From Intestinibacter bartlettii (GTDB lineage Bacteria; Bacillota; Clostridia; Peptostreptococcales; Peptostreptococcaceae), in assembly GCA_025148965.1 (NCBI GenBank), contig CP102273.1:558001-622000 (forward strand): a stretch of 64,000 nucleotides of DNA. Direction: 5' to 3'. Below are positions 25,403 to 34,435 of the stretch, one piece after another. The notes beneath the pieces were generated by a model that was not told the origin of the DNA, did no database searches, and saw only the letters and a list, made by a program, of their open reading frames with translations. Position numbers and translations under genes: made by a program. How positions within the stretch are numbered: position 1 is the stretch's first letter; each line of letters begins with the position of its first letter.

Positions 25403-25937
25403 AAAATGTAATTGCATTTTACATTTATTAAATTAAAATTACAGATTTAAAAGTATTTCTACATACTCCAGATATAATATTTAACTTAATGTAATTTTCC
25501 AAGAAATGTAACTGAATTAAATTAAATCCAAAAATTTAACAAAATTAAGAAATATTATATAATAAATTGAAAAGTATATATAATAAAAAATAATTTTTTG
25601 TTGTTAAAACAACGGAAATATTTGATAGAAAAGTTTATTATATAAATAAATATAGAAGCTAAACAGAAAATTGATAAAAAAGTGACCATAAAGATTGATA
25701 AAAATTTGTCAAAAAATGAATTATTTTTATTAACTTAATTATTAATGCAATAATAAAGAAGTTTTGTATGAAGAATACATAATTTCTTATACAGAATATA
25801 AAGAAATGTTAACCTGAACAATAAATATAGTTAACAAATAAAAAACTTTTATTTAACTATATTTGCATTATTATGCAAAAATCAGTCAAAAAAACTCGTA
25901 TTTAAAATAGATAATTAAATAAAAAAACAAGATAGAG
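25403..25937 (+). other. Long structured leader or unknown non-coding segment before the fdh operon
   Basis: 535 nt without a credible ORF. It contains a perfect inverted repeat GTTGTT-AA-AACAAC (25600-25613). A long hairpin at about 25825-25864 has arms AAATATAGTTA and TAACTATATTT plus an inner AATAAAA/TTTTATT. A further inverted repeat is TTGCAT-TATT-ATGCAA (25863-25878). These are candidate operators or RNA structures; none matches a family I can name. Confidence 0.4.
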
Positions 25938-25982
25938 AAGAACTTTATATATAAAAAAAATTTTATATAAAGTTCTTTTTTA
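25938..25982 (+). terminator. Second intrinsic terminator, upstream of the fdh operon
   Basis: 14-bp perfect stem AAGAACTTTATATA (25938-25951) with its complement (25964-25977) and six T residues at the 3' edge. It lies about 150 nt before the first fdh gene and faces it. Either it ends a transcript from the riboswitch region, or it is an attenuator of the fdh operon. Confidence 0.8.
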
Positions 25983-26128
25983 TTGTGGAAAAAATTGGGA
26001 TTTTTAAACTAAGATATAAACAGGAGTATGTATGAATGTTGTTTTTATACAATTTAAACACAGAAATACATAAATTGACATTTCAAGATAGACATTTTTA
26101 TATTCTAACAAATAGGGAGGGGAAAAAT

Positions 26129-26611
26129 ATGCTAGAGCAGTCTTATTATGAAAAGACAGATGAGATTATTGAACTTCATGGTGCTAAAGCCAGTTCTCTA
26201 ATTCCAGTTATGCAAGATGTGCAAGCTGAGTATCGTTATTTGCCAGGAGAATTACTTTCTTATATTGCAGACAAATTAGGCATACCACTAGCAAAGGCAT
26301 ATAGTGTCGCAACTTTTTATGAAAACTTTTCTTTTGATCCAAAAGGAAAATATGTTATCAAAGTATGTGATGGTACAGCATGTCATGTACGTAAATCAGT
26401 TCCAGTAAGAGAAGCATTAGAAAAACATTTAGGTTTAGGGAAAGGAAAACAAACTACTGATGATATGATGTTTACTATAGAAATAGTATCATGTCTAGGT
26501 GCTTGCGGTCTTGCGCCTGTTATGACTGTAAATGATAAAGTGCATCCAAAAATGACTCCAGATAAAGCTGTGGAAATAATAGATGAACTTAAGGAAGGAG
26601 AGTGCGAATAA
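26129..26611 (+). CDS. NuoE-like [2Fe-2S] subunit of NAD-linked formate dehydrogenase
   Basis: 160-aa NuoE/HydC-family protein. The cluster ligands lie in C-D-G-T-A-C-H-V and C-L-G-A-C-G-L-A-P. Start ATG 26129 is chosen because GGGAGGGG ends 5-6 nt upstream; the earlier in-frame ATG at 26036 has no SD. Its stop overlaps the start of the NuoF-like gene (TAATG). Together they form a diaphorase module for the FdhA subunits downstream, parallel to HydC/HydB of the divergent hydrogenase operon. Confidence 0.93.
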   Translation: MLEQSYYEKTDEIIELHGAKASSLIPVMQDVQAEYRYLPGELLSYIADKLGIPLAKAYSVATFYENFSFDPKGKYVIKVCDGTACHVRKSVPVREALEKHLGLGKGKQTTDDMMFTIEIVSCLGACGLAPVMTVNDKVHPKMTPDKAVEIIDELKEGECE

Positions 26612-28479
26612 TGAGAATAGAAACTAGAGAGCAATTACAAGCTATTCGTAAAGAAGCAAAAGCTAAAATCGACGCGACTCCTATACGTATATTAATTTGT
26701 GCAGGTACTGGTTGTATATCAGGGGGATCACAATTTATATACGATAAAATGAAAGAATTGGTTGGGGACAATGAAAATGTAGAAGTGAAATTTGAAGGTC
26801 ACGTTCCACATCCAGAAGTTAAGAAAAGTGGATGCCATGGTTTCTGTGAAATGGGACCATTAATGAGAATTGAACCTTTAAATATACTTTATGTAAAAGT
26901 TCAACCTGAAGATTGCGAAGAAATTTACAATGAAACTATAAAAAACAGAAAAGTAATAGATAGATTAGTATACAAACAAAATGGCCAATCTTATGTTAGT
27001 CAAGAATCTATACCTTTCTATGAAAAACAAACTCGTATAGTTCTTAAAAACTGTGGTCATATAGATGCAGAACATATAGAAGAATATATCGCAGTTGGTG
27101 GATATGAAGGTTTAGAAAAAGTTTTATTCGACATGACTAAAGAAGAAGGATTAGATGAAATATTAAAATCTGGACTTAGAGGTCGTGGAGGTGCTGGTTT
27201 CCCAACAGGTAGAAAATGGGCAGAAGTTGCAAAACAACCAGTAAAAGAAAGATATGTAGTATGTAATGGTGATGAAGGTGACCCAGGTGCATTCATGGAT
27301 AGAAGTATCATGGAAGGTGACCCTCATAAGATGATAGAAGGTATGATCATAGGTGCTTACTTAGTAGGTGCTCAAAACGGATATATATATGTTCGTGCTG
27401 AATACCCATTAGCAGTTGAACGTTTAAAAATAGCTATAGCACAAGCTGAAGAACGTGGATTACTTGGAGATAATATCTTAGGAAGTGGATTCAACTTCAG
27501 ATTACACATAAATAGAGGTGCTGGTGCTTTCGTTTGTGGTGAAGGTAGTGCATTAACAGCGTCTATAGAAGGTAATCGTGGTATGCCAAGGGTTAAACCA
27601 CCTCGTTCTGCTGAAAAAGGTTTATTCGAAAGACCTACAGTATTAAACAACGTTGAAACATATGCAAACGTTCCAATGATAATAGCAAATGGGTCTGACT
27701 GGTACAGAGGATTTGGTACAGAAGGAAGTCCAGGAACAAAAGCATTTGCATTAACAGGTAGTGTTAATAATACAGGATTAATAGAAGTTCCAATGGGAAC
27801 TACTTTAAGAGAAATCGTTTACGATATAGGTGGAGGAGTTAAGGATAACGTTCCATTTAAAGCAGTTCAAATAGGTGGACCATCTGGTGGATGCTTAGTT
27901 GAAAAACACTTAGACTTACCATTAGACTTTGACTCAGTTAAAAAACTTAACGCTATAATGGGTTCTGGTGGACTTGTTGTAATGGATGAAAACAGCTGTA
28001 TGGTTGACGTTGCTCGTTTCTTCATGAGTTTCACTCAAAGAGAATCTTGTGGTAAATGTACTCCATGCCGTATAGGTACTAAGAGAATGCTTGAAATCTT
28101 AGATAAAATAACTGAAGGAAAAGGTACTTTAGAAGACTTAGATAAACTAGAAGAAACTGCTAACACAGTAAGAACTATGTCTTTATGTGGTCTTGGTAAG
28201 AGTGCTCCACTTCCAGTTATAAGTACATTGGAATTATTCAGACACGAATATGAAGAACATATAGTTGATGGTAAATGTAGAGCTCATGTATGTTCTGCAT
28301 TAAAAACTTTCAAAATTGATCCAGATAAATGTAAAGGTTGTACTAAATGTGCAAGAAATTGTCCAGTTGGCGCAATCACTGGTGAAAAGAAAGAAGCTCA
28401 TGTTATCGATACTACTAAATGTATCAAATGTGGTGCTTGTATGGAAGGATGTAAATTTGATGCTATATATGCTGAATAG
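26611..28479 (+). CDS. NuoF-like NADH/FMN diaphorase subunit of formate dehydrogenase
   Basis: 622-aa HydB/NuoF-family flavoprotein. Modules in order: thioredoxin-like [2Fe-2S] domain (C-A-G-T-G-C, G-C-H-G-F-C), NADH/FMN site (R-G-R-G-G-A-G-F-P-T-G, C-N-G-D-E-G-D-P-G-A), [4Fe-4S] motif E-S-C-G-K-C-T-P-C-R, and two C-terminal ferredoxin clusters (C-K-G-C-T-K-C, C-I-K-C-G-A-C). ATG 26611 is used because AAGGAGAG precedes it and the upstream stop overlaps it as TAATG. The extra C-terminal clusters match HydB of bifurcating enzymes, so formate oxidation may be coupled to both NAD and ferredoxin. That coupling is inference. Confidence 0.94.
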   Translation: MRIETREQLQAIRKEAKAKIDATPIRILICAGTGCISGGSQFIYDKMKELVGDNENVEVKFEGHVPHPEVKKSGCHGFCEMGPLMRIEPLNILYVKVQPEDCEEIYNETIKNRKVIDRLVYKQNGQSYVSQESIPFYEKQTRIVLKNCGHIDAEHIEEYIAVGGYEGLEKVLFDMTKEEGLDEILKSGLRGRGGAGFPTGRKWAEVAKQPVKERYVVCNGDEGDPGAFMDRSIMEGDPHKMIEGMIIGAYLVGAQNGYIYVRAEYPLAVERLKIAIAQAEERGLLGDNILGSGFNFRLHINRGAGAFVCGEGSALTASIEGNRGMPRVKPPRSAEKGLFERPTVLNNVETYANVPMIIANGSDWYRGFGTEGSPGTKAFALTGSVNNTGLIEVPMGTTLREIVYDIGGGVKDNVPFKAVQIGGPSGGCLVEKHLDLPLDFDSVKKLNAIMGSGGLVVMDENSCMVDVARFFMSFTQRESCGKCTPCRIGTKRMLEILDKITEGKGTLEDLDKLEETANTVRTMSLCGLGKSAPLPVISTLELFRHEYEEHIVDGKCRAHVCSALKTFKIDPDKCKGCTKCARNCPVGAITGEKKEAHVIDTTKCIKCGACMEGCKFDAIYAE

Positions 28480-28643
28480 ATATATAGATTATAGAAGCGT
28501 TATATAAAAATTAGATAAAAATAATTATAAAATAATATGATAAAACGAAAATTGAATAAAATTAAAAACTAATAATATGATGATTAATAAAATTTAACGA
28601 TTAAAGAATTGACAAATAAGTAAAAATTTGAGGAGGAAATAGT

Positions 28644-31340
28644 ATGGTTAAATTAACTATAGATGGAATCCAGGTTGAAGCTGAAAAAGGTACTAGTATA
28701 TTACATGCAGCTGAAAGCGTTGGAATTGAAGTCCCTACGCTTTGCTATATAAAAGATCTATTACCAGATGGTTCTTGTAGAATGTGTATGGTAGAAATAG
28801 AAAGCAGGGGTAGAACAAAAATGGAAACTGCTTGTACTGCACAAGTTGCTGAAGGGCTTGTTGTAACTACAAACAGTGAAAAAGTAAGAAATGCAAGAAG
28901 AAATATTCTTGACATGTTACTTTCAAATCATAAAACTGATTGTTTCTCTTGCCCATCAAATGGGGATTGTAAACTTCAAGAATTATGTTTTGAATACGGA
29001 ATCGAAAGAACTACTTACAGTGGTGAACAAACTGAATTACCAATAGACGACTCTAATAAATTCTTCACATATAATCCAAATCTTTGTATTTTATGTCATA
29101 GATGTGTAAACACTTGTCATAAAATAGTAGGACGTGGGGCAATAGATACTATGGAAAGAGGATTTGACTCAGCAATCGGAACTCCATTCCATATAGATTG
29201 GGCAGATACTAACTGTGAATCATGTGGTAACTGTGTTCAAGCTTGTCCAACAGGCGCTCTTACAATGAAGAGAAGAAAAAATTATCGTAAATACCAAATA
29301 GATAAAAAAGTATTAACAACTTGTCCACACTGTGCAACAGGATGTCAATATTATCTATTAGTTAAAGATAATAAAATAGTAGATGTTGAGGCTGCAGATG
29401 GCCCATCAAATAAAGGTTTATTATGTGTTAAAGGTCGTTCAGGAAGTTTTGATTTTGTTCACTCAGGGGATAGAATAAAATATCCTTTAATAAAAAATAA
29501 AGAAACAGGAGAATTTGAAAGAGCTACTTGGGATGAAGCATTAGACTTAGTAGCAACAAAATTCTTAGATATAAAGAAAAATTATGGAACAGATGCCTTA
29601 GCTGGTTTTGCATGCTCTCGTTCAACAAATGAAGATATATATATGATGCAAAAACTAGTTCGTTGTGGATTTGGTAACAACAACGTAGACAACTGTGCTC
29701 GCGTCTGACATTCTCCATCTGTCGCAGGTCTTGCGATGACACTAGGCTCAGGAGCCATGACTAACACAATAGCAGATACAACAGGAGAATCAGATTTAAT
29801 TATGCTAGTTGGATCAAATCCAGAAGAAGCGCATCCAGTAATAGGTATGCAAATACGTCAAGCTGTACAAAGAGGATGTAAACTTATTGTAGTTGACCCT
29901 CGTGATATAGATTTGGCTAAAAAAGCAGATGTGCATATAAAATTAAAACCTGGAACAAACGTTGCATTTGCTAATGGTATAATGCATGTAATTATAGAAG
30001 AAGGACTTCAAGATTTAGATTTTATAAATTCTCGTACTGAAGGTTACGAAGAACTAAAAGAAATAGTTAAGGATTATACTCCAGAGAGAGTAGCTGAAAT
30101 ATGCAATATAGATCCTGATGACTTGAGAAAAGCAGCAATAATGTATGCTAAAGCTGATAAAGCACCAATTATGTACTGCTTAGGTGTTACAGAACACTCA
30201 ACTGGTACAGAAGGTGTTATGTCAATGTCAAATATGGCAATGCTAGTTGGAAAATTAGGTAGAGAAGGTTGTGGTGTTAACCCAATACGTGGACAAAACA
30301 ACGTTCAAGGTGCTTGTGATATGGGTGCTATGCCTACTGATTTCCCTGGATATCAAAAGGTTGACAATCCAGAAGTATTAGCTAAATTTGAAAATGCTTG
30401 GGGAATTAAATTAAATCCAAAACCAGGTATAAAAGCAACTGAAGTATTCCCAGCTGCTATCAAAGGTGATATAAAAGGTCTATATATCTTTGGTGAAGAT
30501 CCAGTCGTAACTGATGCAGATACAAATCATATTATTAAAGCGTTAGAAAGTTTAGATTTCTTAGTAATGAACGAATTGTTTATGACTGAAACAGCTCAAT
30601 ATGCTGATGTTATATTACCAGGCGTAAGTTACGCTGAAAAAGAAGGTACATTCTCTAATACAGAAAGACGTGTTCAAAGAGTACGTAAAGCTGTAGAACT
30701 AGAAGGTGAAATGAGATTAGATACTGATATATTCATCGATTTATTAAATAGAATGGGATATCCTCAACCTCATTTAACTTCTGCAGAAATAATGGATGAA
30801 GTTGCTTCATTAACTCCAAGTTTCGCAGGTATAAGCCACAAGAGACTTGATGAGGTTGGAAGTTTACAATGGCCATGTCCAAGTAAAGATCATCCAGGAA
30901 CACCTATACTACATGTAGGTAAATTTGCTAGAGGATTAGGATACTTCTATCCAGCTAAATATGTTCCATCTGCAGAATTACCAGATGCTGAATATCCATA
31001 TATCCTTATGACTGGTCGTATATTATATCACTATACTACTAGAGCGATGACTGGTAGAACTCCAGAATTAATGGAAATCGCAGGAAAATCATTTATAGAA
31101 ATGAATATAAAAGATGCCGATGCTCTAGGAATTAAAGATGGTGACAAAGTAAGGGTTGCATCAAGACGTGGTGAAATAGAAACTACTGCTGTTGTTGGAA
31201 CTAAAGTATCTCCAGGCGAAACTTGGATGCCATTCCACTTCCCTGATGGAAATGCCAACTGGTTGACAAACGCAGCACTTGATAAATTTGCAAAAGCACC
31301 AGAATATAAAGTATGTGCTATAAAAATTAAAAAAGCATAG
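28644..31340 (+). CDS. fdhA: Formate dehydrogenase catalytic subunit, selenocysteine-containing (UGA read-through)
   Basis: 898-aa Mo/W-bisPGD formate dehydrogenase with a NuoG-like N-terminus. In order: [2Fe-2S] (C-R-M-C), His-Cys cluster (H-K-T-D-C-F-S-C), two [4Fe-4S] motifs (C-I-L-C-H-R-C, C-E-S-C-G-N-C), then the catalytic domain with its own cluster (C-P-H-C-A-T-G-C). Codon 355 is an in-frame TGA (29706-29708) in the context C-A-R-V-U-H-S-P, where formate dehydrogenases carry selenocysteine. Both halves are in one frame and the full length equals the Cys paralog downstream, so a conventional call would wrongly split it. SD GAGGAGG precedes ATG 28644. Confidence 0.96.
29706..29745 (+). 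promoter_or_regulatory. SECIS element of fdhA
   Basis: Bacterial SECIS just 3' of the UGA. Stem TCGCA (29722-29726), apical GGTCT (29727-29731) and TGCGA (29732-29736); the stem extends by wobble pairs. The GGTCT starts 21 nt after the U of UGA, the same spacing as in E. coli fdhF and in the second UGA gene of this window. It would bind the C-terminal domain of SelB. Confidence 0.85.
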
Positions 31341-31477
31341 AGTTTGAATCAGTATAAAGTATGTTATAGATATCTTTTGAAGAAGTAACGTATCCTTAAA
31401 CATTAGTTAATTACATTAGAAACATGATGTAAATAGAAGGCACTCGATTAAAATTTATATAAACTAAATTATTAATA

Positions 31478-31510
31478 GAAAGTACCATAGCTCGGTACTG
31501 TGGTACTTTC
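31478..31510 (+). promoter_or_regulatory. Stable hairpin between the Sec and Cys formate dehydrogenase genes
   Basis: 13-bp stem (GAAAGTACCATAG at 31478-31490 with 31498-31510) and a 7-nt loop, 46 nt before the Cys paralog start. There is no T tract, so it is not a standard terminator. GGTAC occurs twice (31494-31498 and 31502-31506), so the GTACC arm could also form a shorter alternative hairpin. The 215-nt gap holds no ORF. A processing site, attenuator or regulator target are all possible. Confidence 0.5.
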
Positions 31511-31555
31511 CCTAAAATATAATTTCAGTTTTTATATGAATAAGGGGGAAATAAG

Positions 31556-34252
31556 ATGGTACGTTTAACTATAGATGGAAAAGTCGTAGAAGCTAAAAAG
31601 GGAACATCTATTTTACATGCCGCAGAATCTGTTGGCATTAAAATACCTACTTTATGCTATATAAAAGATTTACTACCAGACGGTTCTTGTAGAATGTGTA
31701 TGGTAGAAATCGAAAACAGAGGAAGAACAAAAATGGAAACTGCTTGTACTGCACAAGTTGCTGAAGGACTTGTTGTAACTACAAACAGTGAAAAAGTAAG
31801 AAATGCAAGAAGAAATGTTTTAGATATGCTTTTATCAAATCATAAAACTGATTGCTTCTCTTGTAGAGCAAATGGAGATTGTAAACTTCAAGATTTATGT
31901 TATGAATATGGCGTAGCAAAAACAACTTATGAAGGAGAACAAACTGATTTACCTATAGATGATAGTAATCCATTCTTCACATACAATCCAAACCTTTGTA
32001 TTTTATGCCATAGATGTGTGAATACTTGCCACAAAATAGTAGGACGTGGAGCAATAGATACTATGGAAAGAGGATTTGATTCAACAATCGGAACTCCATT
32101 CCATGTAGACTGGATAGATACTACTTGTGAATCATGCGGTAACTGTGTTCAAGCTTGTCCAACAGGTGCCCTTACAATGAAGAGAAGAAAAGAATATCGT
32201 CCATATCAAGTAGACAAAAAAGTTTTAACAACTTGTCCACACTGTGCTACAGGATGCCAATATTATTTAGTTGTAAAAGACAATAAAATAGTAGATGTTG
32301 AGGCTGCAAACGGAGCATCAAATAAAGGTTTATTATGTGTTAAAGGACGTTCAGGATGTTTTGACTTTGTTCATTCTCCAGATAGAATAAAATATCCTTT
32401 AATCAAAAATCATGAAACAGGAGAATTTGAAAGAGCTACTTGGGATGAAGCATTAGATTTAGTAGCATCAAAATTCTTAGAAATAAAAAGAAAATATGGT
32501 TCTGACGCATTAGCAGGATTTGCTTGCTCTCGTTCACCAAATGAAGACTGCTACATGATGCAAAAATTAGTACGTTGTGCATTTGGAACAAATAACGTAG
32601 ACAACTGTGCTCGTGTTTGCCACTCTGCATCAGTTGCTGGTCTAGCTATGACTTTAGGTTCAGGAGCTATGACTAATCCAATAGAAGATATAACTAAAAA
32701 TCCAGATGTTATAATGTTAGTTGGATCTAACCCAGAAGAAGCACATCCAGTTATAGGTATGCAAATTCGTCAAGCTGTACAAAGAGGATGCAAACTTATA
32801 GTAGTTGACCCTCGTGATATAGATTTAGCTAAAAAAGCTGATATACACTTAAAATTAAGACCAGGTACAAATGTAGCATTTGCTAATGGTATAATGCACA
32901 TAATCATAGAAGAAGGACTTCAAGATATGGACTTCATCAATGAACGTACTGAAGGTTATGAAAAAATAAAAGAAATAGTAAAAGACTACACTCCAGAAAA
33001 AGTTGCAAAAATCTGTCATATAGATGCAGAAGATTTAAGAAAAGCTGCTATAATGTACGCTAAAGCTGACATGGCTCCAATAATCTATTGCCTAGGTGTA
33101 ACAGAACATTCAACTGGTACTGAAGGTGTTATGTCAATGTCAAATATGGCATTATTGGTTGGTAAATTAGGTAGACCAGGTTGTGGTGTTAACCCACTTC
33201 GTGGACAAAACAACGTACAAGGTGCTTGTGACATGGGTGCATTACCAGGAGATTTCCCAGGATACCAAAAAGTTGCTAATCCAGAAGTATTAGCTAAATT
33301 TGAAAAAGCTTGGGGAACTAAATTAAATCCTAACCCAGGAACTCATGCAACAGATATATTCCCTGCCGCAATAAGAGGCGACGTAAAAGGACTTTATATA
33401 TTTGGTGAAGACCCTGTTGTAACTGACCCTGATACTCACCACGTTATAAAAGCATTAGAAAGTTTAGATTTCTTCGTAATGAACGAATTATTTATGACAG
33501 AAACTGCTCAATATGCTGATGTTATATTACCAGGTGTAAGTTATGCTGAAAAAGAAGGTACATTCTCTAATACAGAAAGACGTGTTCAAAGGGTACGTAA
33601 AGCTGTAGAATTAGAAGGTGAAATGAGATTAGATACTGATATATTCACAGATATAATGAATAGAATGGGATATCCTCAACCACACTTAACTTCAGCAGAA
33701 ATCATGGATGAAATCGCATCTGTAACTCCAAGTTTTGCTGGTATAAGCCACGAAAGACTTGATAAAGAAGGCGGAATACAATGGCCATGTACTTCTAAAG
33801 ATCATCCAGGAACTCCAATAATGCACGTTGGTAAATTTACAAGAGGATTAGGTTGGTTCTATCCAGCTGAATACGTTCCATCTGCTGAATTACCAGATGA
33901 TGAATATCCAACTATATTAATGACAGGACGTATACTATATCATTACACAACTAGAGCGATGACTGGTAGAACGCCTGGATTAATGCAAATAGCTGGTAAG
34001 TCATTTATAGAAATGAATATAGAAGATGCAGAAGCTATAGGAATCAAAGATGGGGATAGAGTAAAAGTTTCTTCAAGACGTGGGGAAATCGAAACTACTG
34101 CTCGTGTTGGAACAAAAGTATCTCCAGGTGAAACTTGGATGCCATTCCACTTCCCAGATGGAAATGCAAACTGGTTAACAAACGCAGCACTTGATAAATA
34201 TGCAAGAATACCAGAATATAAAGTTTGTGCTGTTAAAGTGGAAAAAGCTTAA
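31556..34252 (+). CDS. fdhA: Formate dehydrogenase catalytic subunit, cysteine paralog
   Basis: 898 aa, the same length as the upstream selenoprotein and near-identical along its whole length, with all the same cluster motifs ([2Fe-2S], His-Cys, 2x[4Fe-4S], catalytic C-P-H-C-A-T-G-C). Residue 355 is Cys (TGC at 32618-32620) in C-A-R-V-C-H-S-A where the upstream copy has UGA. It probably replaces the selenoprotein in the same NuoE/NuoF complex when selenium is scarce; Cys homologues are typically slower enzymes. SD is AAGGGGG. An intrinsic terminator follows. Confidence 0.96.
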   Translation: MVRLTIDGKVVEAKKGTSILHAAESVGIKIPTLCYIKDLLPDGSCRMCMVEIENRGRTKMETACTAQVAEGLVVTTNSEKVRNARRNVLDMLLSNHKTDCFSCRANGDCKLQDLCYEYGVAKTTYEGEQTDLPIDDSNPFFTYNPNLCILCHRCVNTCHKIVGRGAIDTMERGFDSTIGTPFHVDWIDTTCESCGNCVQACPTGALTMKRRKEYRPYQVDKKVLTTCPHCATGCQYYLVVKDNKIVDVEAANGASNKGLLCVKGRSGCFDFVHSPDRIKYPLIKNHETGEFERATWDEALDLVASKFLEIKRKYGSDALAGFACSRSPNEDCYMMQKLVRCAFGTNNVDNCARVCHSASVAGLAMTLGSGAMTNPIEDITKNPDVIMLVGSNPEEAHPVIGMQIRQAVQRGCKLIVVDPRDIDLAKKADIHLKLRPGTNVAFANGIMHIIIEEGLQDMDFINERTEGYEKIKEIVKDYTPEKVAKICHIDAEDLRKAAIMYAKADMAPIIYCLGVTEHSTGTEGVMSMSNMALLVGKLGRPGCGVNPLRGQNNVQGACDMGALPGDFPGYQKVANPEVLAKFEKAWGTKLNPNPGTHATDIFPAAIRGDVKGLYIFGEDPVVTDPDTHHVIKALESLDFFVMNELFMTETAQYADVILPGVSYAEKEGTFSNTERRVQRVRKAVELEGEMRLDTDIFTDIMNRMGYPQPHLTSAEIMDEIASVTPSFAGISHERLDKEGGIQWPCTSKDHPGTPIMHVGKFTRGLGWFYPAEYVPSAELPDDEYPTILMTGRILYHYTTRAMTGRTPGLMQIAGKSFIEMNIEDAEAIGIKDGDRVKVSSRRGEIETTARVGTKVSPGETWMPFHFPDGNANWLTNAALDKYARIPEYKVCAVKVEKA

Positions 34253-34329
34253 TATAAAATATAGATAATTAAAGACTAAGAAGATAGTATAGAGATTAAT
34301 AAATATTAGAACAGAATATATAAATAGGT

Positions 34330-34368
34330 GCCAGTGCCTAATGAATTAACATAGGCACTGGCTTTTTA
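34330..34368 (+). terminator. Terminator of the formate dehydrogenase operon
   Basis: 11-bp perfect stem GCCAGTGCCTA (34330-34340) with TAGGCACTGGC (34352-34362), followed by TTTTT. It separates the fdh operon from mobA. Confidence 0.92.
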
Positions 34369-34435
34369 GTAATGAAAAAATACATTAGTTATGCTAGAAT
34401 TAATTTAAAGTATCGAATAGACAGAGGTGGTAGTT

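Noticed and set aside
24314-26128. CRISPR array or tandem repeats in the large AT-rich gap
   Set aside because: No regularly spaced direct repeats were seen; apparent repetition is due to runs of A and T.
29706-29708. fdhA as a pseudogene split by a stop codon
   Set aside because: The stop is TGA in the conserved selenocysteine context, both halves share a frame, a SECIS hairpin follows and all sel genes are present.
31341-31555. Terminator between the two fdhA copies
   Set aside because: The 13-bp hairpin has no downstream T run, so a standard intrinsic terminator is not supported; kept as an unexplained hairpin.
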